From the NCBI GenBank assembly GCA_028751875.1, contig CM054135.1, positions 7,513,924 through 7,577,923 on the forward strand: a stretch of DNA of 64,000 nt, read 5' to 3'. The first letter of the stretch is position 1; each line of letters starts with the position of its first letter. The notes beneath the pieces were generated by a model. That model was not told the origin of the DNA. It was given only the letters and a program-made list of their open reading frames with translations, and did not search any database. Positions 32,156 to 43,596 of the stretch are shown one piece after another. This stretch comes from Rapana venosa (taxonomy: Eukaryota; Mollusca; Gastropoda; Neogastropoda; Muricidae). The position numbers and the translations under genes were made by a program.

Positions 32156-33739
32156 AGAAAAAGAAAGGTCGCACCATGATTCCCAGTGGGAGGGATGGAT
32201 GACTGAGTTGGAACGCGTGTTCCAGATGATGCTGTAGTGTTAAGCTGGGACATGCATTGCAACAGTATTTTTGTAAACAGGTACCACCGTCTCACGCACA
32301 AAAGTTTCACCAAACTGCTTCCTTGGATGAAGTGTATGTAGAGTTCTCTCTGCTGTATCTTTTTTTAAAAGAAGAGAAATAATGTCGTAAACATTGGTGG
32401 GGTGGGTGGGGGTAGCTTTGACAGTTTTTTGGGGGAGGGGGGGGGGGGGATTTTATTTTTTTGGAAACTGAGTAAAAGGAGTATATATACATGTTGAAAA
32501 CATGTGTATTCTGCTTTGTGACAATAATTTGAAGAAATCTAGTGTGTAAAACGAGGGTTTGTGAAAATAATGCTCAAATGATTAACTGACAGGGTTCATG
32601 ACAATAATGCTCAAAATAATATGACAAACAAGAATAGTTGTTGTGGGAGCATTCGACAAAGAAGAAGTAATTATTTTTAACTTTTTTTCATAGGAAATTA
32701 CTGACGTACAACTGTGCATGGATTGCCTCGTTAGTACACAGTACGGTCCTGTTTTCTTCCATTTCTCAAGTTGCCCAGAAAGCATACAATTTCTTGGGAT
32801 GACAAGCATCACTTTACCCTGACTCCAGTCAGTTTTAAGCGGTAAAACAGGAGGATGTGGTTTGTCATTCCGTAATTAATACAAACTGATAACTTGAAAC
32901 TTGAAGAGATGTTCATAAGAACATCCCCACCTGCGCTTACACACCATGGAGTGAACATGTGGTCTCCTAGTGTGTTATGCATTTTACATGTAATGCTGTA
33001 CTAATGATTATATGTAATGTATGGAAGACCAGAAACTGTTCATTATTATGACTGATATGCTTTCTTTCCACTAAAAAGTGTGCCATTCCATTCACCGGTT
33101 CTAAAGGTATATTGTGTGCCATTCACTATAGCTAACATTTGGAGAGAATTGTAACAATACAGCAACTAAAGAATTGGAGACAACTCTAGCGCTTAAAGAA
33201 TTTTTTTGTGTTCAAACTGTAACACTAAAGAACTTGTTGGTGTTCAAAACTGTAACGTTAAAGAATTTGTTGGTGTTCAAACTGTAATGCTAAAGAATCT
33301 GTTGGTGTTTAAACTGTAACACTAAAGAATTTGTTGGTGTTCAAACTGTTACACTAAAGAATTTTTGGGTGTTCAAGTGACTGACACTAAGTGCTGAATG
33401 AGCTAGACGCTTGTAACCAGAAGCAATGAAAAACATGTGAAAATGGCCTAGCTGTTCATTCATGGCGACTGCATGATTTTGTCTTCCAGGAGCATGTTTG
33501 GCTATCCTGTACTTAATTGTTTATTGTTGGTTGTAATGTAATGTGGCACATTGTGTTCATGTGTGGAACAGGCTTTTTGTATTAATAGCCATCATTTGTA
33601 GTTGACACCAATTTGAATAAACAAAAGGCTTTTGCCTCAGGACTTCTTTCGTTTGTGATTTTATCCTGAGTTGTGTTTCTTTGGTTGTTGATGAAGTCTT
33701 CTTTTTACTTTTATCTTTTCTTTTCTTCTTTATTTGTGT
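32156..33739. other. Intergenic
   Basis: An S5 tail fragment at 32620-32665, a G-run at 32430-32450, a 32-bp tandem repeat (33190-33375) and an AATAAA at 33617. No coding evidence. Confidence 0.65.
33190..33375. repeat. 32-bp tandem repeat, about 6 units
   Basis: 'gttcaaactgtaacactaaa' + 'gaatttgttggt', with 1-2 bp indels between units. Confidence 0.9.
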
Positions 33740-34145
33740 TGTTCTTTAGATGAGCTTTGAGGCTCACCAATGGTGGGATTTTATGCATGTGACCGTTTTT
33801 GCCCACCATGGAGGCAGCTTCATTCCGACTTCAAGTCAAGTCAAAAGCTCTTTAATCTTCCCATGAAGGGCAATTACAATTCAGGGATATATGCTAGGTA
33901 TGTTTGTGTTTCCGGAATCCATCGAACGCTGACAGGAGTTACGGGATCTTTAACTTGCATCTTCTGTATGTGTGTATACATGAAGGAAAATTCAGGCTTT
34001 GGCAGGTCTGCACTTGAAGTTGACCTGGGAGATGGTAAAAAAAAAAACCACCCTTGATTTACCAGATACTGCAGAAATTCAAACCCATGATTTCATGGAC
34101 TGATGGGTTGAAGTTGAAAGAGTCTGATCCACAATAAGGTCCGTC
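33740..34145 (-). mobile_element. S6 SINE copy, interrupted
   Basis: On the minus strand it matches the copy at 57826-58180: a B-box-like 'tgggtttgaatttctgcagt', 'taccatctcccaggtcaact', and the core 'gaagtcggaatgaagctgcc'. A segment near 33835-33890 ('gggcaattacaattcaggga') is foreign and recurs at 50640-50715. Confidence 0.7.
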
Positions 34146-34254
34146 TGAAAACTTTCTTTTTATGTTACAGTTTATTCCATTTTGTTTCTTGGTTTTAATT
34201 GTCCTTGTGGCTCAACATGAATAAGGAGATGAAACACAAGTTTCCATATATACA

Positions 34255-35465
34255 ACATAACACACTATAATACAGTCCCACACCCAAACTAACACAACAC
34301 ACTATTACACAGTCCCACACCCAAACTAACACAACACTATAATACAATCCTACACACAACTAACACAACACTATAATACAAGTCCACACCCAAACTAACA
34401 CAACACTATAATACAATCCTACACCAAACTAACACAACACTATAATACAGTCCCACACCCAAACTAACACAACACTATAATACAGTCCACACCCAAACTA
34501 ATACAACACTAATACAGTCCCACACCCAAACTAACACAACACACTTAATACAGTCCCACACCCAAACTAATACAACACTAATACAGTCCCACACCCAAAC
34601 TAACACAACACTAATACAGTCCCACACCAAACTAACAACACTATAATACAGTCCACACAAACACAACCACTATAATACAATCCCACACCAAAACTAACAC
34701 AACACACTATAATACAATCCCACACCAAAACTAACACAAACACTAATACATCCCACACCCAAAACAACACACACTATAATACAATCCCACACCCAAAACT
34801 AACACAACACTATAATACAGTCCCACACCAAAACACCACTATAATACAATCCCACACCAAAACTAACAACACTATAATACAATCCCACACCAAAACTAGC
34901 ACTATACTATAACACAGTCACACACCCAAACTGACACAACACTAATACAGTCACACACCCAAACTGGGTATGTATGTTTGTCCCATGATGACCTCCAAAA
35001 CGGCAGAGGAGGCAGCTGCTGTTTTGGAAATTGGGCAGAAATTTGATTATAGTGGAGATGCCTTTCCCACAGTACATCCCCACTCTCTCGGCCAAGTGGG
35101 CATAAGGACAGTCAGCGTTGGAGATGTTCTCCAAAGGCCACCCAGCCCCCAGGGCTGCAGCACATAAGGACTGTGCGAGTCAAGCCTCCTAGTCAGAGGT
35201 CATAGTCGATCACTAAAGACTAAGATGTAAAGTGGAATTCCATGAGCGGGAAAGCCACTGGTCATACAGCCTCTCACTTTGCTGTTGCCCCCAGCGTCAA
35301 TAGTTTAATCAAGAACTGGGATAAAGCCCAGGCGCTGACGGGCAACAGTCCCACACGCAAACTAACACAACACTATACTACAGTCCCACACGCAAACACA
35401 ACCCTATACTACAGTCCCCCACACCCAAACTAACACACCACACTGTACAATACAGTCCCACACCC
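34255..35465. repeat. 36-bp minisatellite split by a 370-bp insertion
   Basis: The unit 'aacactataatacagtccca' + 'cacccaaactaacac' is repeated about 20 times with indels up to 34969, resuming at 35345 for about three units. Between them is unrelated sequence. Confidence 0.9.
34970..35344. repeat. Insertion within the 36-bp minisatellite
   Basis: Starts 'tatgtatgtttgtcccatga' and ends 'aggcgctgacgggcaacagt', where the minisatellite resumes with 'cagtcccacacgcaaact'. It is GC-richer than the flanks. The family was not recognised and no open frame is convincing. The shared 'cagtcccacac' at the exit hints at insertion into one unit. Confidence 0.55.
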
Positions 35466-35938
35466 TGGCTGATCTGGGCTTATTCCTGCTCTTTCTCCCG
35501 TGTTTCTTCAAGCTCGGGACAGATGGTGGATTTCTTCCACATAGAAAGAGTAACTCCAATGATACTGGTCATCCCCAAAGTCGGAATTACTTACTTAGGC
35601 CCATCACTCCCCCTGGAGCATAGGCCTCGGACAACAGTCCGCCAGAGTCCTCTGTCCTGGGCTATTCTCTCCAGCTGTCTCCAGGTATATCCCATCTTCT
35701 TGGTTTCTGCCTCAAGGTCACGTCGCCAGGTGTTTCTTGGCCTTCCTCTTTTTCGTCTAAAGTCGGAATGCGGCTACCTAAATTGGATTGGGGCGCAGTC
35801 CCATACCAAAAAATCACAGTGAGAAAATGTTTATAATACATTTAAGAACAACTGATCAAAGCTCTCTTCTTTAGTTCCTCAACTAGAGCCCCAATGTTCA
35901 CCAATGGTGAGATTTTTGCATATGCCCCCCCCCCCCTC

Positions 35939-35969
<31 letters not shown>

Positions 35970-36035
35970 ACACACGCACACACACAACATTTAGGTAGCC
36001 GCATTCCAACTTCGGGGATGATCAGACCACAATTT
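35466..36035. repeat. Dispersed repeat fragments
   Basis: 35586-35760 ('cctcggacaacagtccgcca', 'aggtcacgtcgccaggtgtt') resembles the insert at 39123-39258. An 'agtcggaatgcggctaccta' core lies at 35761. An inverted S6 piece is at 35880-36025, broken by poly-C (35926-35955) and (CA)n. Confidence 0.6.
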
Positions 36036-36717
36036 TAAAAGCTTTCCCTAGATATTATCAGGACCTATAGCTTAAGTTGTTTTCAACTTTCTGAACAGTG
36101 TGGTAACTCTAGACTTGTCTGATGTCAAACATAAAGTTGTCTTTGTCATCACAGTTGGGCTGTTACATCTGATATCACAGTTTATAAACTTTCCTTTAAT
36201 GTTATGAATCATTTCCTACCAGAGGACTGTAAGTGATACTGTAAAACACGGAAACAGTTAAATGTCATTTTATGCTGTCCACGTTAAGACTCTTTGTTGA
36301 GCTGTGGCGGAGTACGTAAAGCTAACGTATCAAACAGGAGGACAACAATCGAACTGGTGATTGCCCCCCCCAAAAAATATTCAAAGGTGCGCCATTCACT
36401 TATATTAAGGCCTACGTGCCTTTGACAAACTGCAACGTAGTAAAGGCTCGTGCATGCTATCCGGTATGATCATCCCCCACCCCTACCCCTGCCCGTTATC
36501 TAGTAGGCCTAGCTTCTGTCAGTGGTCCGGGTTTTTGCGTTTGTCCATTGACTGTCTATTTGAAAGGATTGTGATAGGCCTACTAGCCTACTGCTGGTAA
36601 CAACAACATTGTGCAATAAATAAACGCGTCGGCGTCCGTGGTGCAGCTTCGTTCTGGGGAGGATTGGTGGAGTTCGAATATAATATTTGAATGAAAGGAG
36701 TGGCAGGTGTGTGAGCG
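36036..36717. other. Intergenic, nothing recognised
   Basis: No exon, SINE or tandem repeat recognised. Confidence 0.6.
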
Positions 36718-36744
36718 TGGTGTGTGTGTGTGTGTGTGTGTGTT

Positions 36745-36800
<56 letters not shown>

Positions 36801-37125
36801 TGTGTGTGTGTGTGTGGTGTTGTTGTTGTTGTTGTTGTTGTTGTGTTGTTGTGTGTGAGTGAGAGAGAGAGAGGGTGTGTGTGTGAGTGTGTGTGCGTTG
36901 AGAGAGAGAGAGGTGTGTGTGTGTGTGTTTATGTGTGTGCGGTGTGTGTGCGTACATGAATGAGAGGGGGAGGGGTGGCGACAGATGGTGCGAGAGGTAG
37001 AGGGGAGAGGGAGGGGGGGGGGAGGGAGAGGGTGACATTCTTTGTAATCACCGTCATTGTGCAGATACTATAAGAGGAGAAACCATGAGTGAGAGAGAGA
37101 TGAGGAGAGAGAGAGTGTGGAGGGG

Positions 37126-37158
<33 letters not shown>

Positions 37159-37189
37159 GTGTGTGTGTGTGTTTTGTGTGTGTGTGGTG

Positions 37190-37220
<31 letters not shown>

Positions 37221-37405
37221 TTGTTTGTTGTGTTGTTGTGTGTTGTTGTTGTGAAGAGAGTGTGTGTGGTGGTGTGTGTACATTAGAGAGAGAGAGTGTG
37301 TGTGTGTGTGTGTGTGCGCGCGTGCGCGCGCGCATGAGAGAGAGAGGGGGGTTGAACATTCTTTGTAATCACCCGTCATGTGCAAATACTATAAGACGCA
37401 GAAAA

Positions 37406-37453
<48 letters not shown>

Positions 37454-37533
37454 AGAGAGAGAGAGAGAGAGGCCTTCTTTGTGTGTGTGTGTGTGTGTGT
37501 GGTGTGTGTGTGTGTGTGTGTGTGGTGTGTGTG

Positions 37534-37566
<33 letters not shown>

Positions 37567-37840
37567 CGTTGTCGTTGTTGTTGTTGTGTGAGAGAGAGAG
37601 TGTGTGTGTGTGAGTGTGTGTACATTGGGGAGAGAGAGAGAGAGAGTGTGTGTGTGTGTGTGTGTGTTGTGTGTGTGTGTGTGTGTGTGTGTGCGTGCGT
37701 GCGCGCGCGCGTGCATACGTGTATGAAAAAGAGAGAGGGGGGGGGGTAACATTCTTTGTAATCACCCGTCATTGTGCTGATACTATAAGACGGCAGAAAA
37801 CCAGTGTGTGTGTGTGATAGAGAGAGAGGGGGGGGAGAGG

Positions 37841-37912
<72 letters not shown>

Positions 37913-38298
37913 ATGACAATGACAAATTCTTTTATTTCGAGGATAATGAATAAGCACTCATGTGCTTTTTTTACATCCAGTCCCCGCCCGTAGGGATACA
38001 TCTTAATAATAACCCAACACTTATACAGTCTCACAGTAGAAACATGGGAAATAACCCTTTTCAAAACAGCCCCCCCCCCCCCCCAACACCCCCCCCCCCC
38101 CAACACCCCGAAAGCAAACTAATAAAAGAAAACCCTAAAAACACCCCCCACCCACCCCCACCCCCACCCTAAAAAAAAGACAAACCACAACCAAAACAAA
38201 CAAAACGAAAGAGAAAGAAAAACCAAACCAACAAAAGAAAAAAGAAAAAAAGAAAAGAAAGAGAAGAGAGAGAGAAGAGACAGACAGACAAGAAGAGA

Positions 38299-38332
<34 letters not shown>

Positions 38333-38345
38333 CGCCTTCTTTGTA
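36718..38345. repeat. Composite macro-tandem of GT and GA arrays
   Basis: GT, GA, GTT and GC-alternating blocks are arranged around a repeated unique segment 'cattctttgtaatcaccc' + 'gtcattgtgc' + 'atactataag'. It occurs at 37034, 37358, 37750 and, diverged, at 38337. Each unit is thus 325-590 bp, differing in microsatellite length. An inverted S2 tail (37920-37985) and poly-C/poly-A blocks (38071-38230) interrupt it. Confidence 0.9.
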
Positions 38346-38518
38346 AACCTCCTGAAACTGTGCAGATAATTATTATAACCACGGCAGAAGAAAACTTGCC
38401 GGCCAAACTGACCCACTACAGAGTTAGAACATTTAGATGTTACAGTAGCCTAAAGTACACTGGGTACAGTAGTACTGTTATAATCATTGAGTAGCAGCAA
38501 CGAACAGCATTTGGTAGC

Positions 38519-38745
38519 AGTCCTTCGGATGAGACTATAAACCGAGGCCCCATGTGCGAACGCACACAGAACATCTTGCGCACACGTTTAAACCCGTTCC
38601 GCTTTTCGCAAGAGTAGGCCATTGTGTGCTGGTGGGAACGGATGACAAAATTAACAAAGCCGCATACACACGGGGACTGGATTTTTTTTTAAAGCACACG
38701 AGTGCTTATTCCACTATCCTCGAAATAAAAGAATAAATAAAGAAA
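38519..38745 (+). mobile_element. S2 SINE copy
   Basis: 'tccttcggatgagactataa', 'acatcttgcgcacacgttta', 'ccattgtgtgctggtgggaa', 'cattatcctcga'-type end and a (aaata)n tail. One of the least diverged copies. Confidence 0.87.
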
Positions 38746-38837
38746 TAAAATACTGAGCAGCTGTAGTGGTGTTGTGGTGGTGGTGGTAGTAGTTCATTTC
38801 ATTTAATTTATTTCATATTCATTTTTCATTTCATTTA

Positions 38838-39376
38838 TACCACTTTAAGTCACGAGATTTCTCTGGCTGCTCTCCCCAGGGCGAGCGCGTCGCCACAAGA
38901 GCAGCGCCACCCTTTTTTCTTTTTCTTTGTTTTTTTTTTTTGTCTGCAACTGTATTTGTTTCCCTATCAGAGTGGCTTTTTTTCTAAGAATTTTGCCAGG
39001 GATAACTCTCTTGTTGCCGTGGGTTCTTTTACGTGCGCTGGATAATTTGGTGTATCACACGGAACCTCGGTTTATCGTCTCATCCGAAAGACTAGCGCCC
39101 AGACCACCACTCATAGTCTAATTGACTTACTTGACTTATGCCTCTTGGTTCCTTGGGGAACATAGGGCTGCAACAACACCCCTCCAACGAACTCGGTTTT
39201 GGGAGATCCTCTTCAGCTCGGCCCATGTCATTCGGGCTGCCTTTGTTTCTTCGTCAACTCTAATGGATGGGGAAAAGTTTCGGGCCCAAAAGGGATTCGA
39301 ACCACCGCACACTTCCGACCCGACTTTTCGCTTTCTAGACAGGCGCGTTACCTCCTCTAGACCACCGATCCACTTA
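38838..39376 (-). mobile_element. S3 SINE, full length, split by an insertion
   Basis: On the minus strand the tRNA-like head carries 'ggtctagaggaggtaacgcg' and a perfect B-box-like ggttcgaatcc (39290-39310). The body continues at 39122 after the insert and ends 'cttaaagtggtata'. The best-preserved S3 head in the window. Confidence 0.88.
39123..39258. mobile_element. 136-bp insertion inside the S3 SINE
   Basis: Flanked by TCTAAT on both sides (39117-39122 and 39259-39264), as expected of a target duplication. Similar in wording to 35586-35760 ('ggtgcaacaac', 'ctcttcagctcggcccat'), suggesting a short mobile family. Confidence 0.65.
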
Positions 39377-39570
39377 GTAGTAGTAGTAGTAATAGTAGTA
39401 GTAGTAATAGTAATAGTTAGTAGTAGTAATGGTAGTTGAAGTAGTAGTAGTACTAGTCGCAGAGGTAGTAGCAATAGCAGTAGTAGTAGCAGTAGCAGCA
39501 ACAACAACAACAGCAGCAGTAGTACTAGTAGCAGCAGCAGCAGCAGCAGTAGTAGGGAGCGGTGTTATTA
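39374..39570. repeat. (TAG)n/(CAG)n trinucleotide repeat
   Basis: Imperfect TAG, GTA and CAG triplets, with Val/Ala-rich frames as artefacts. Confidence 0.95.
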
Positions 39571-39672
39571 TCTCAGAGAGAAGTTGGCGAAGAATCACCA
39601 CCATAAACTCTTGGACACTGTCACAACTAACTAGTCTATATTGATTACAAAATAGGGAGGGAGGAGAGAGAG

Positions 39673-40479
39673 ATTCGGATTCGGATTCGGATGTTTATTC
39701 ATTAGGCCATAGCCCATAATGAAGGGGAAAGTGAACAAAAAAACAAATCATTAGAAACATTAAAAACAAACATACAATCAACAATATGAGAATCATAATA
39801 ATGAACTATGATGTTGCAATTTCCCTCAGCTTGAAGGCTTTGTGAAGGAAGTGAGACAAGTTCCAAATATCGTTATGTCTTGCAGAGGACATCAGCAAAG
39901 TTAATTTGAACGTGCAAGGCTGTCGAAAATATCTAGGTGAAATAAACTTATCTCTGAGCTCCTTAAGAAATGGACAGCACAGAACTAAATGTAACTCATC
40001 ATCTTTACCACTTTTACAGAGAGGACATATCAAATCAATGTCATTACAATCTCTATATCGAAAGTGATGAGTGGCTAAACTTGAAATACCCAACCTAAAC
40101 CTTGTGGTCACTATTTTCAAATGCCTGTCCATATCTGAAATCAAATACAACTTCATCTCATGTGAGCTACAAAATAATCTATAAAAATCAAACCTCGAGC
40201 TATTTTGAACATGTTCACTCCACTTCTGCCATCTGCAGTCAACTAAACGTTGACGAAAAATTCTTAGAAATGCCTTTACACTTCCCACACCTTGATTCAT
40301 CCACACATCACCAAAGTCATATTCATGCAAACAAATACGTACATCAGTCACCCAATTTTTCTTGCCCTTACTATCTAACTCGAATAACATTTTATACGCT
40401 TTGAAGGGTAATCTTGATTCCTCCATTTCCAAAATTTTGAGCCAATAGCTATACATTGAACAGCTGAGTTAATGTATAT

Positions 40480-40480
<1 letters not shown>
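39673..40480 (-). mobile_element. LINE 3' fragment (5'-truncated non-LTR retrotransposon)
   Basis: Contains the C-terminal ORF piece at 39806-40456. It ends on the minus strand in 'aatgaataaacatccgaatc' with a (CCGAAT)3 terminal repeat and no poly-A. Short repeated 3' termini of this type are known from CR1/L2-like LINEs. 'ggagagagag' lies at both borders and may be the target duplication. Confidence 0.75.
39806..40456 (-). pseudogene. Reverse transcriptase C-terminal fragment with zinc knuckle
   Basis: The 216-codon open frame contains RFDFYRLFCSS, RHLKIVTTRFRLGISSL and the motif CPLCKSGKDDELHLVLCCPF. A C-x2-C...H-x-x-x-C/C cluster of this kind, followed by ELRDKFI, is characteristic of the region after the RT domain in many animal non-LTR elements. 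The catalytic RT (YADD) part is absent because the copy is 5'-truncated. The frame is intact for its length, so the insertion is fairly young. It is not a host gene: no splice sites, and a LINE-like 3' end follows. The nearest (GA)n run starts at 40481. Confidence 0.8.
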
Positions 40481-40517
<37 letters not shown>

Positions 40518-41020
40518 TGTTGCAAAAGTGTATTGCTGAAGCACTGAAATTACCACAATCACAGCTAAGTTCCAATTAGTTTAACATTTGTGACTAAACT
40601 AAAAGTAACATTTATATTCTGTAATCTCCAGCAACATTTTGTGACACACCTAAAGAAACATTTATAAATACGCTGTAATCTCGAGCAAGAATATTTATTG
40701 AAAATTTCACATACAATTTGATTGGATAGTCTAATATAGCATTCTAGAATGTTCTTATTTTAGTTATTGTTTATTGGTTCCTGTTATTTATCCTTGACAT
40801 TACTTTGTGTTCAGTTTGAAACCGAGTTTACGTCAGAGCTTAAAGTTGTATCCGTTCATAGAGAGCTCTTTTTTGTGGTGGTGGTGGTGGAGGGGGGGGG
40901 GGTATTACGTTTAATGCATCATGTAATTTTTTTGGTATTTACAAAAGAAAGTCGTGTGTAACCCCCCTTGTCAATAGGCCACATTGGGCAATGACAATAA
41001 ATTGGTCAAAGCCTCAAAGC

Positions 41021-41104
<84 letters not shown>

Positions 41105-41312
41105 ACACACACACACTTACATACACACACACACTTACACACACACACACACATAGCGAAAAATAATAAAAACCAAACCAACACCCAAAAAATCCCAAAC
41201 TGAAAAACAACCCCCCCAAAAACAAACAAAAAATAAAAAAATTCAAACAAAACAACAACAAACAAAAGAAATACACACAACAATGAAAGCAACAAACAAC
41301 AACAAAAGCAAC

Positions 41313-41388
<76 letters not shown>

Positions 41389-41469
41389 GTGTGTGTGTGT
41401 GTGTGTATGTGTAAAACCGACTTCGATAGGTAACACTTATTTTTTTATGCTTATTTTCCGCCTTCTTAC
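40481..41469. other. Intergenic with microsatellites
   Basis: (GA)n at 40481-40513, a G-run near 40895, (CT)n + C17 + (CA)n at 41020-41150, (GA)n at 41318-41386 and (GT)n at 41387-41412. No gene. Confidence 0.8.
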
Positions 41470-41625
41470 CCTGTCTTCTTTCCAGAAAGACAAAAGCTAA
41501 CAAGTTTCTCCCACGCTAAAGTCGGATGCGCTGGGCCTGACCTGTAAGGCGCTCAACGGCAGCGCAACGCATAATGACAGAAAACAGTAGTTGCTGTCTG
41601 AGCGTTTGAAGAAGAAGAGGAGGAG
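41470..41625 (+). mobile_element. S5 SINE copy
   Basis: 'tctcccacgctaaagtcgga' through 'gttgctgtctgagcgtttga' followed by the gaagaagagg tail. The segment equivalent to 'ttttcgctcatatg' is deleted. Confidence 0.87.
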
Positions 41626-41752
41626 GAGGAGGAAGAAGAAGAAGAAGAAGAAGAAGAAGAAGAAAAGAAGAAGAAGAAGAAGAAGAAGAAGAAGAAGAAG
41701 AAAGAGGAGGAGGAGGAGGAGGGGAGGGGGATGAAGAAGAAGAAGAAGACTA
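41608..41752. repeat. (GAA)n/(GAG)n tract grown from the S5 tail
   Basis: 145 bp of GAA triplets with GAG variants starts exactly at the GAAGAAG tail of the S5 SINE. It is the longest GAA tract in the window. Confidence 0.93.
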
Positions 41753-42182
41753 ATTAAAGCCAGACGGTGTGACAAGCTTCAGTACCAATTGTACAATGGT
41801 CTGTTGCACCATTTTGATCTGAGACAATTCCACTGAAGACTGCTGGAACTGCAAGGCTTCTGTTGCCAGTGGCACTGACAGTTCTTGTTTCTGCTGCAGG
41901 ATATACCCCTCACCACAGTAACATTCCATAATATATTACATGCTCAGATAGAATGCATAGACAAAGTCTCGTAAAGCAGCCAGTGGCAATTTTCGTATCA
42001 ATTCCTGTTGACTTTCACAAGAAGAAAACAACTTTAAAAGGGGGGGGGGGGGGGGGGGGGGGGGTCATTTCGTGTTGTTACTAGTTCCACTGACTACAAA
42101 AGTCATACCAGGATTGTCACCTCATTCAATTTCAGCAACTCCAACAGCAATCACCTCAAGTTCAAAATCAACACCGTCTCAT
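41753..42182. other. Intergenic
   Basis: A G24 run at 42041-42064; otherwise nothing recognised. Confidence 0.7.
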
Positions 42183-42330
42183 AGGTGTGATAGGGAAACA
42201 AATACAGTTGCAGACATGAAAAAGAAAAAAAAAGGGTGGCGCTGCTCTTGTGGCGACGCGCTCTCTCCCGGGGAGAGCAGCCCGAATTTCACGGAGAGAA
42301 ACCTGCCGTGACTTAAAGTGGTATGAAATG
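42183..42330 (+). mobile_element. S3 SINE, 3' portion
   Basis: From 'gatagggaaacaaatacagt' through 'ggcgctgctcttgtggcgac' to 'tgacttaaagtggtatga'. Confidence 0.85.
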
Positions 42331-42332
42331 AA

Positions 42333-42412
42333 ATCTGAGCGCTTTGATTTGTTGCTTTACAAGATTCAGCGCTATATAAATTCCATACATTATTATTATT
42401 ATTATTATCCCT
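42333..42412 (-). repeat. S4 repeat fragment
   Basis: Reverse complement of 'tggaatttatatagcgctga' + 'atcttgtaaagcaacaaatc', with an (ATT)n/(AAT)n end. Other pieces are at 23564-23632 and 44715-44775. Confidence 0.8.
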
Positions 42413-42419
42413 TCAAATA

Positions 42420-42795
42420 TGACAAAACTGCATACACATGGGGTAAAGGTAAGGTAAAGGAGTCCCATAACCTATAAGGTCGTAGGGGAGCGAGGCGTCA
42501 GAGACCTCACTTCTCTAGGGCCAGCATATTGAGGGTGGCGCCCATCTCCTCTCCCTCGCTGCTTTACCTTCCCTGACCCTAAAGAGGGCAGGTACCCATT
42601 TACAGCTGGGTGAACTGGGGGAACTGTACTGAAGCCAAGGCGTGCAAACGGTCACCCATCCAACTGGTAACCATGCTCGACGCTGCTTAACTTGGCTGGG
42701 GGAAAGCGAGTGCTCCGACCACTGAGCTATCCCGTCCCCTTGGGGACTGGATGTAAAAAAAACACATGAGTGCTTATTCCATTATCCTCGAGGAA
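42420..42795 (+). mobile_element. S2 SINE 3' part split by an S1 SINE
   Basis: 'gacaaaactgcatacacatg' + ggg before the insert, and 'tggggactggatgtaaaaaa' to 'attccattatcctcgagg' after it, together give the S2 sequence. TGGGG occurs on both sides of the inserted S1. Confidence 0.85.
42441..42742 (-). mobile_element. S1 SINE (tRNA + 5S chimera), minus, inside S2
   Basis: Reverse complement of the 25224 copy: tail 'taaaggtaaggtaaagg' at left, 5S-like 'ggtcacccatccaactggta' and tRNA-like 'ccactgagctatcc' at right. Confidence 0.9.
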
Positions 42796-43596
42796 AAAAT
42801 ATATTTAGCACAATCGGTTAAAGAAAAAACACAACACGACAAAAGATTAACAAAAAACAACACAGCCACATTAAATGTGACATCGTACCTTAACTGTTTC
42901 ATTACTTAAGGCCGTGCTGAGGATGACGCCAGGTATTCCGCTTAATATATCACCCCAAGGTTACCACCACACACACACACAAAAGCATAAAAAGGATAAC
43001 GAACCTTCACTTTCACCTTCCCCTATCACGTAGTCTGGTCGACCGCTGGGGCATCATTGAAGATTTTCCAGCCAGCTCCCCTACACTCCATGCGATTCCC
43101 AGCTTTCCGTTGTACGTTGTTTCCACTCAAGGCCAGTCAGTCCACTCTTTTATGTTGTCTTTTCAGTATTTACAATATGAGTAACTGATCGCTAGAACAA
43201 AACACTAGGCTATAGGAAAAATGCCACTTAACGCATGAAAAGAAAATATGTGGAAGATTTGCTTGAGGAAAGGCAAGAGAATGGACCGGGAAGGCAGGAA
43301 ATAAGCAAGGGAGGATAGAAAGGCAAGAAAGAAAGAAAAGAAAAACAGAAACAAAGAGAGTAATAGAAAAGGTGAAATTTCTTGTCCATAACTTACAGAA
43401 GGCAGGGATACTACTAATAGTGAGGGAGTCCCCAGCGTTATTATTGGGTTTAAGCATCTGAGAAAAGCGCGTGCGTGTGTAGGGGGGTGGGGGGGGGGGG
43501 GGGGGGGGGTGGAGGCAACGAGTTAGTACTGAATGAACTCATTATGGGTTATCTCCCCAAACTAAAGGCAAGATGTTGAATTTATTATATCGTGGT
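42796..43596. other. Intergenic with S5 fragment and G-run
   Basis: Holds the minus-strand S5 (43220-43450) and a G run of about 24 with two T interruptions (43482-43511). No gene. Confidence 0.7.
43220..43450 (-). mobile_element. S5 SINE 5' half, minus
   Basis: Reverse complement of the pyrimidine-rich half; 'agagaatggaccgggaaggc' matches 'agagaatggaccaagaaggc' at 20069. Confidence 0.75.

Noticed and set aside
39806..40456. 216-codon frame as a host zinc-finger gene
   Set aside because: The Cys/His motif and the 3' CCGAAT repeats mark a LINE C-terminus.
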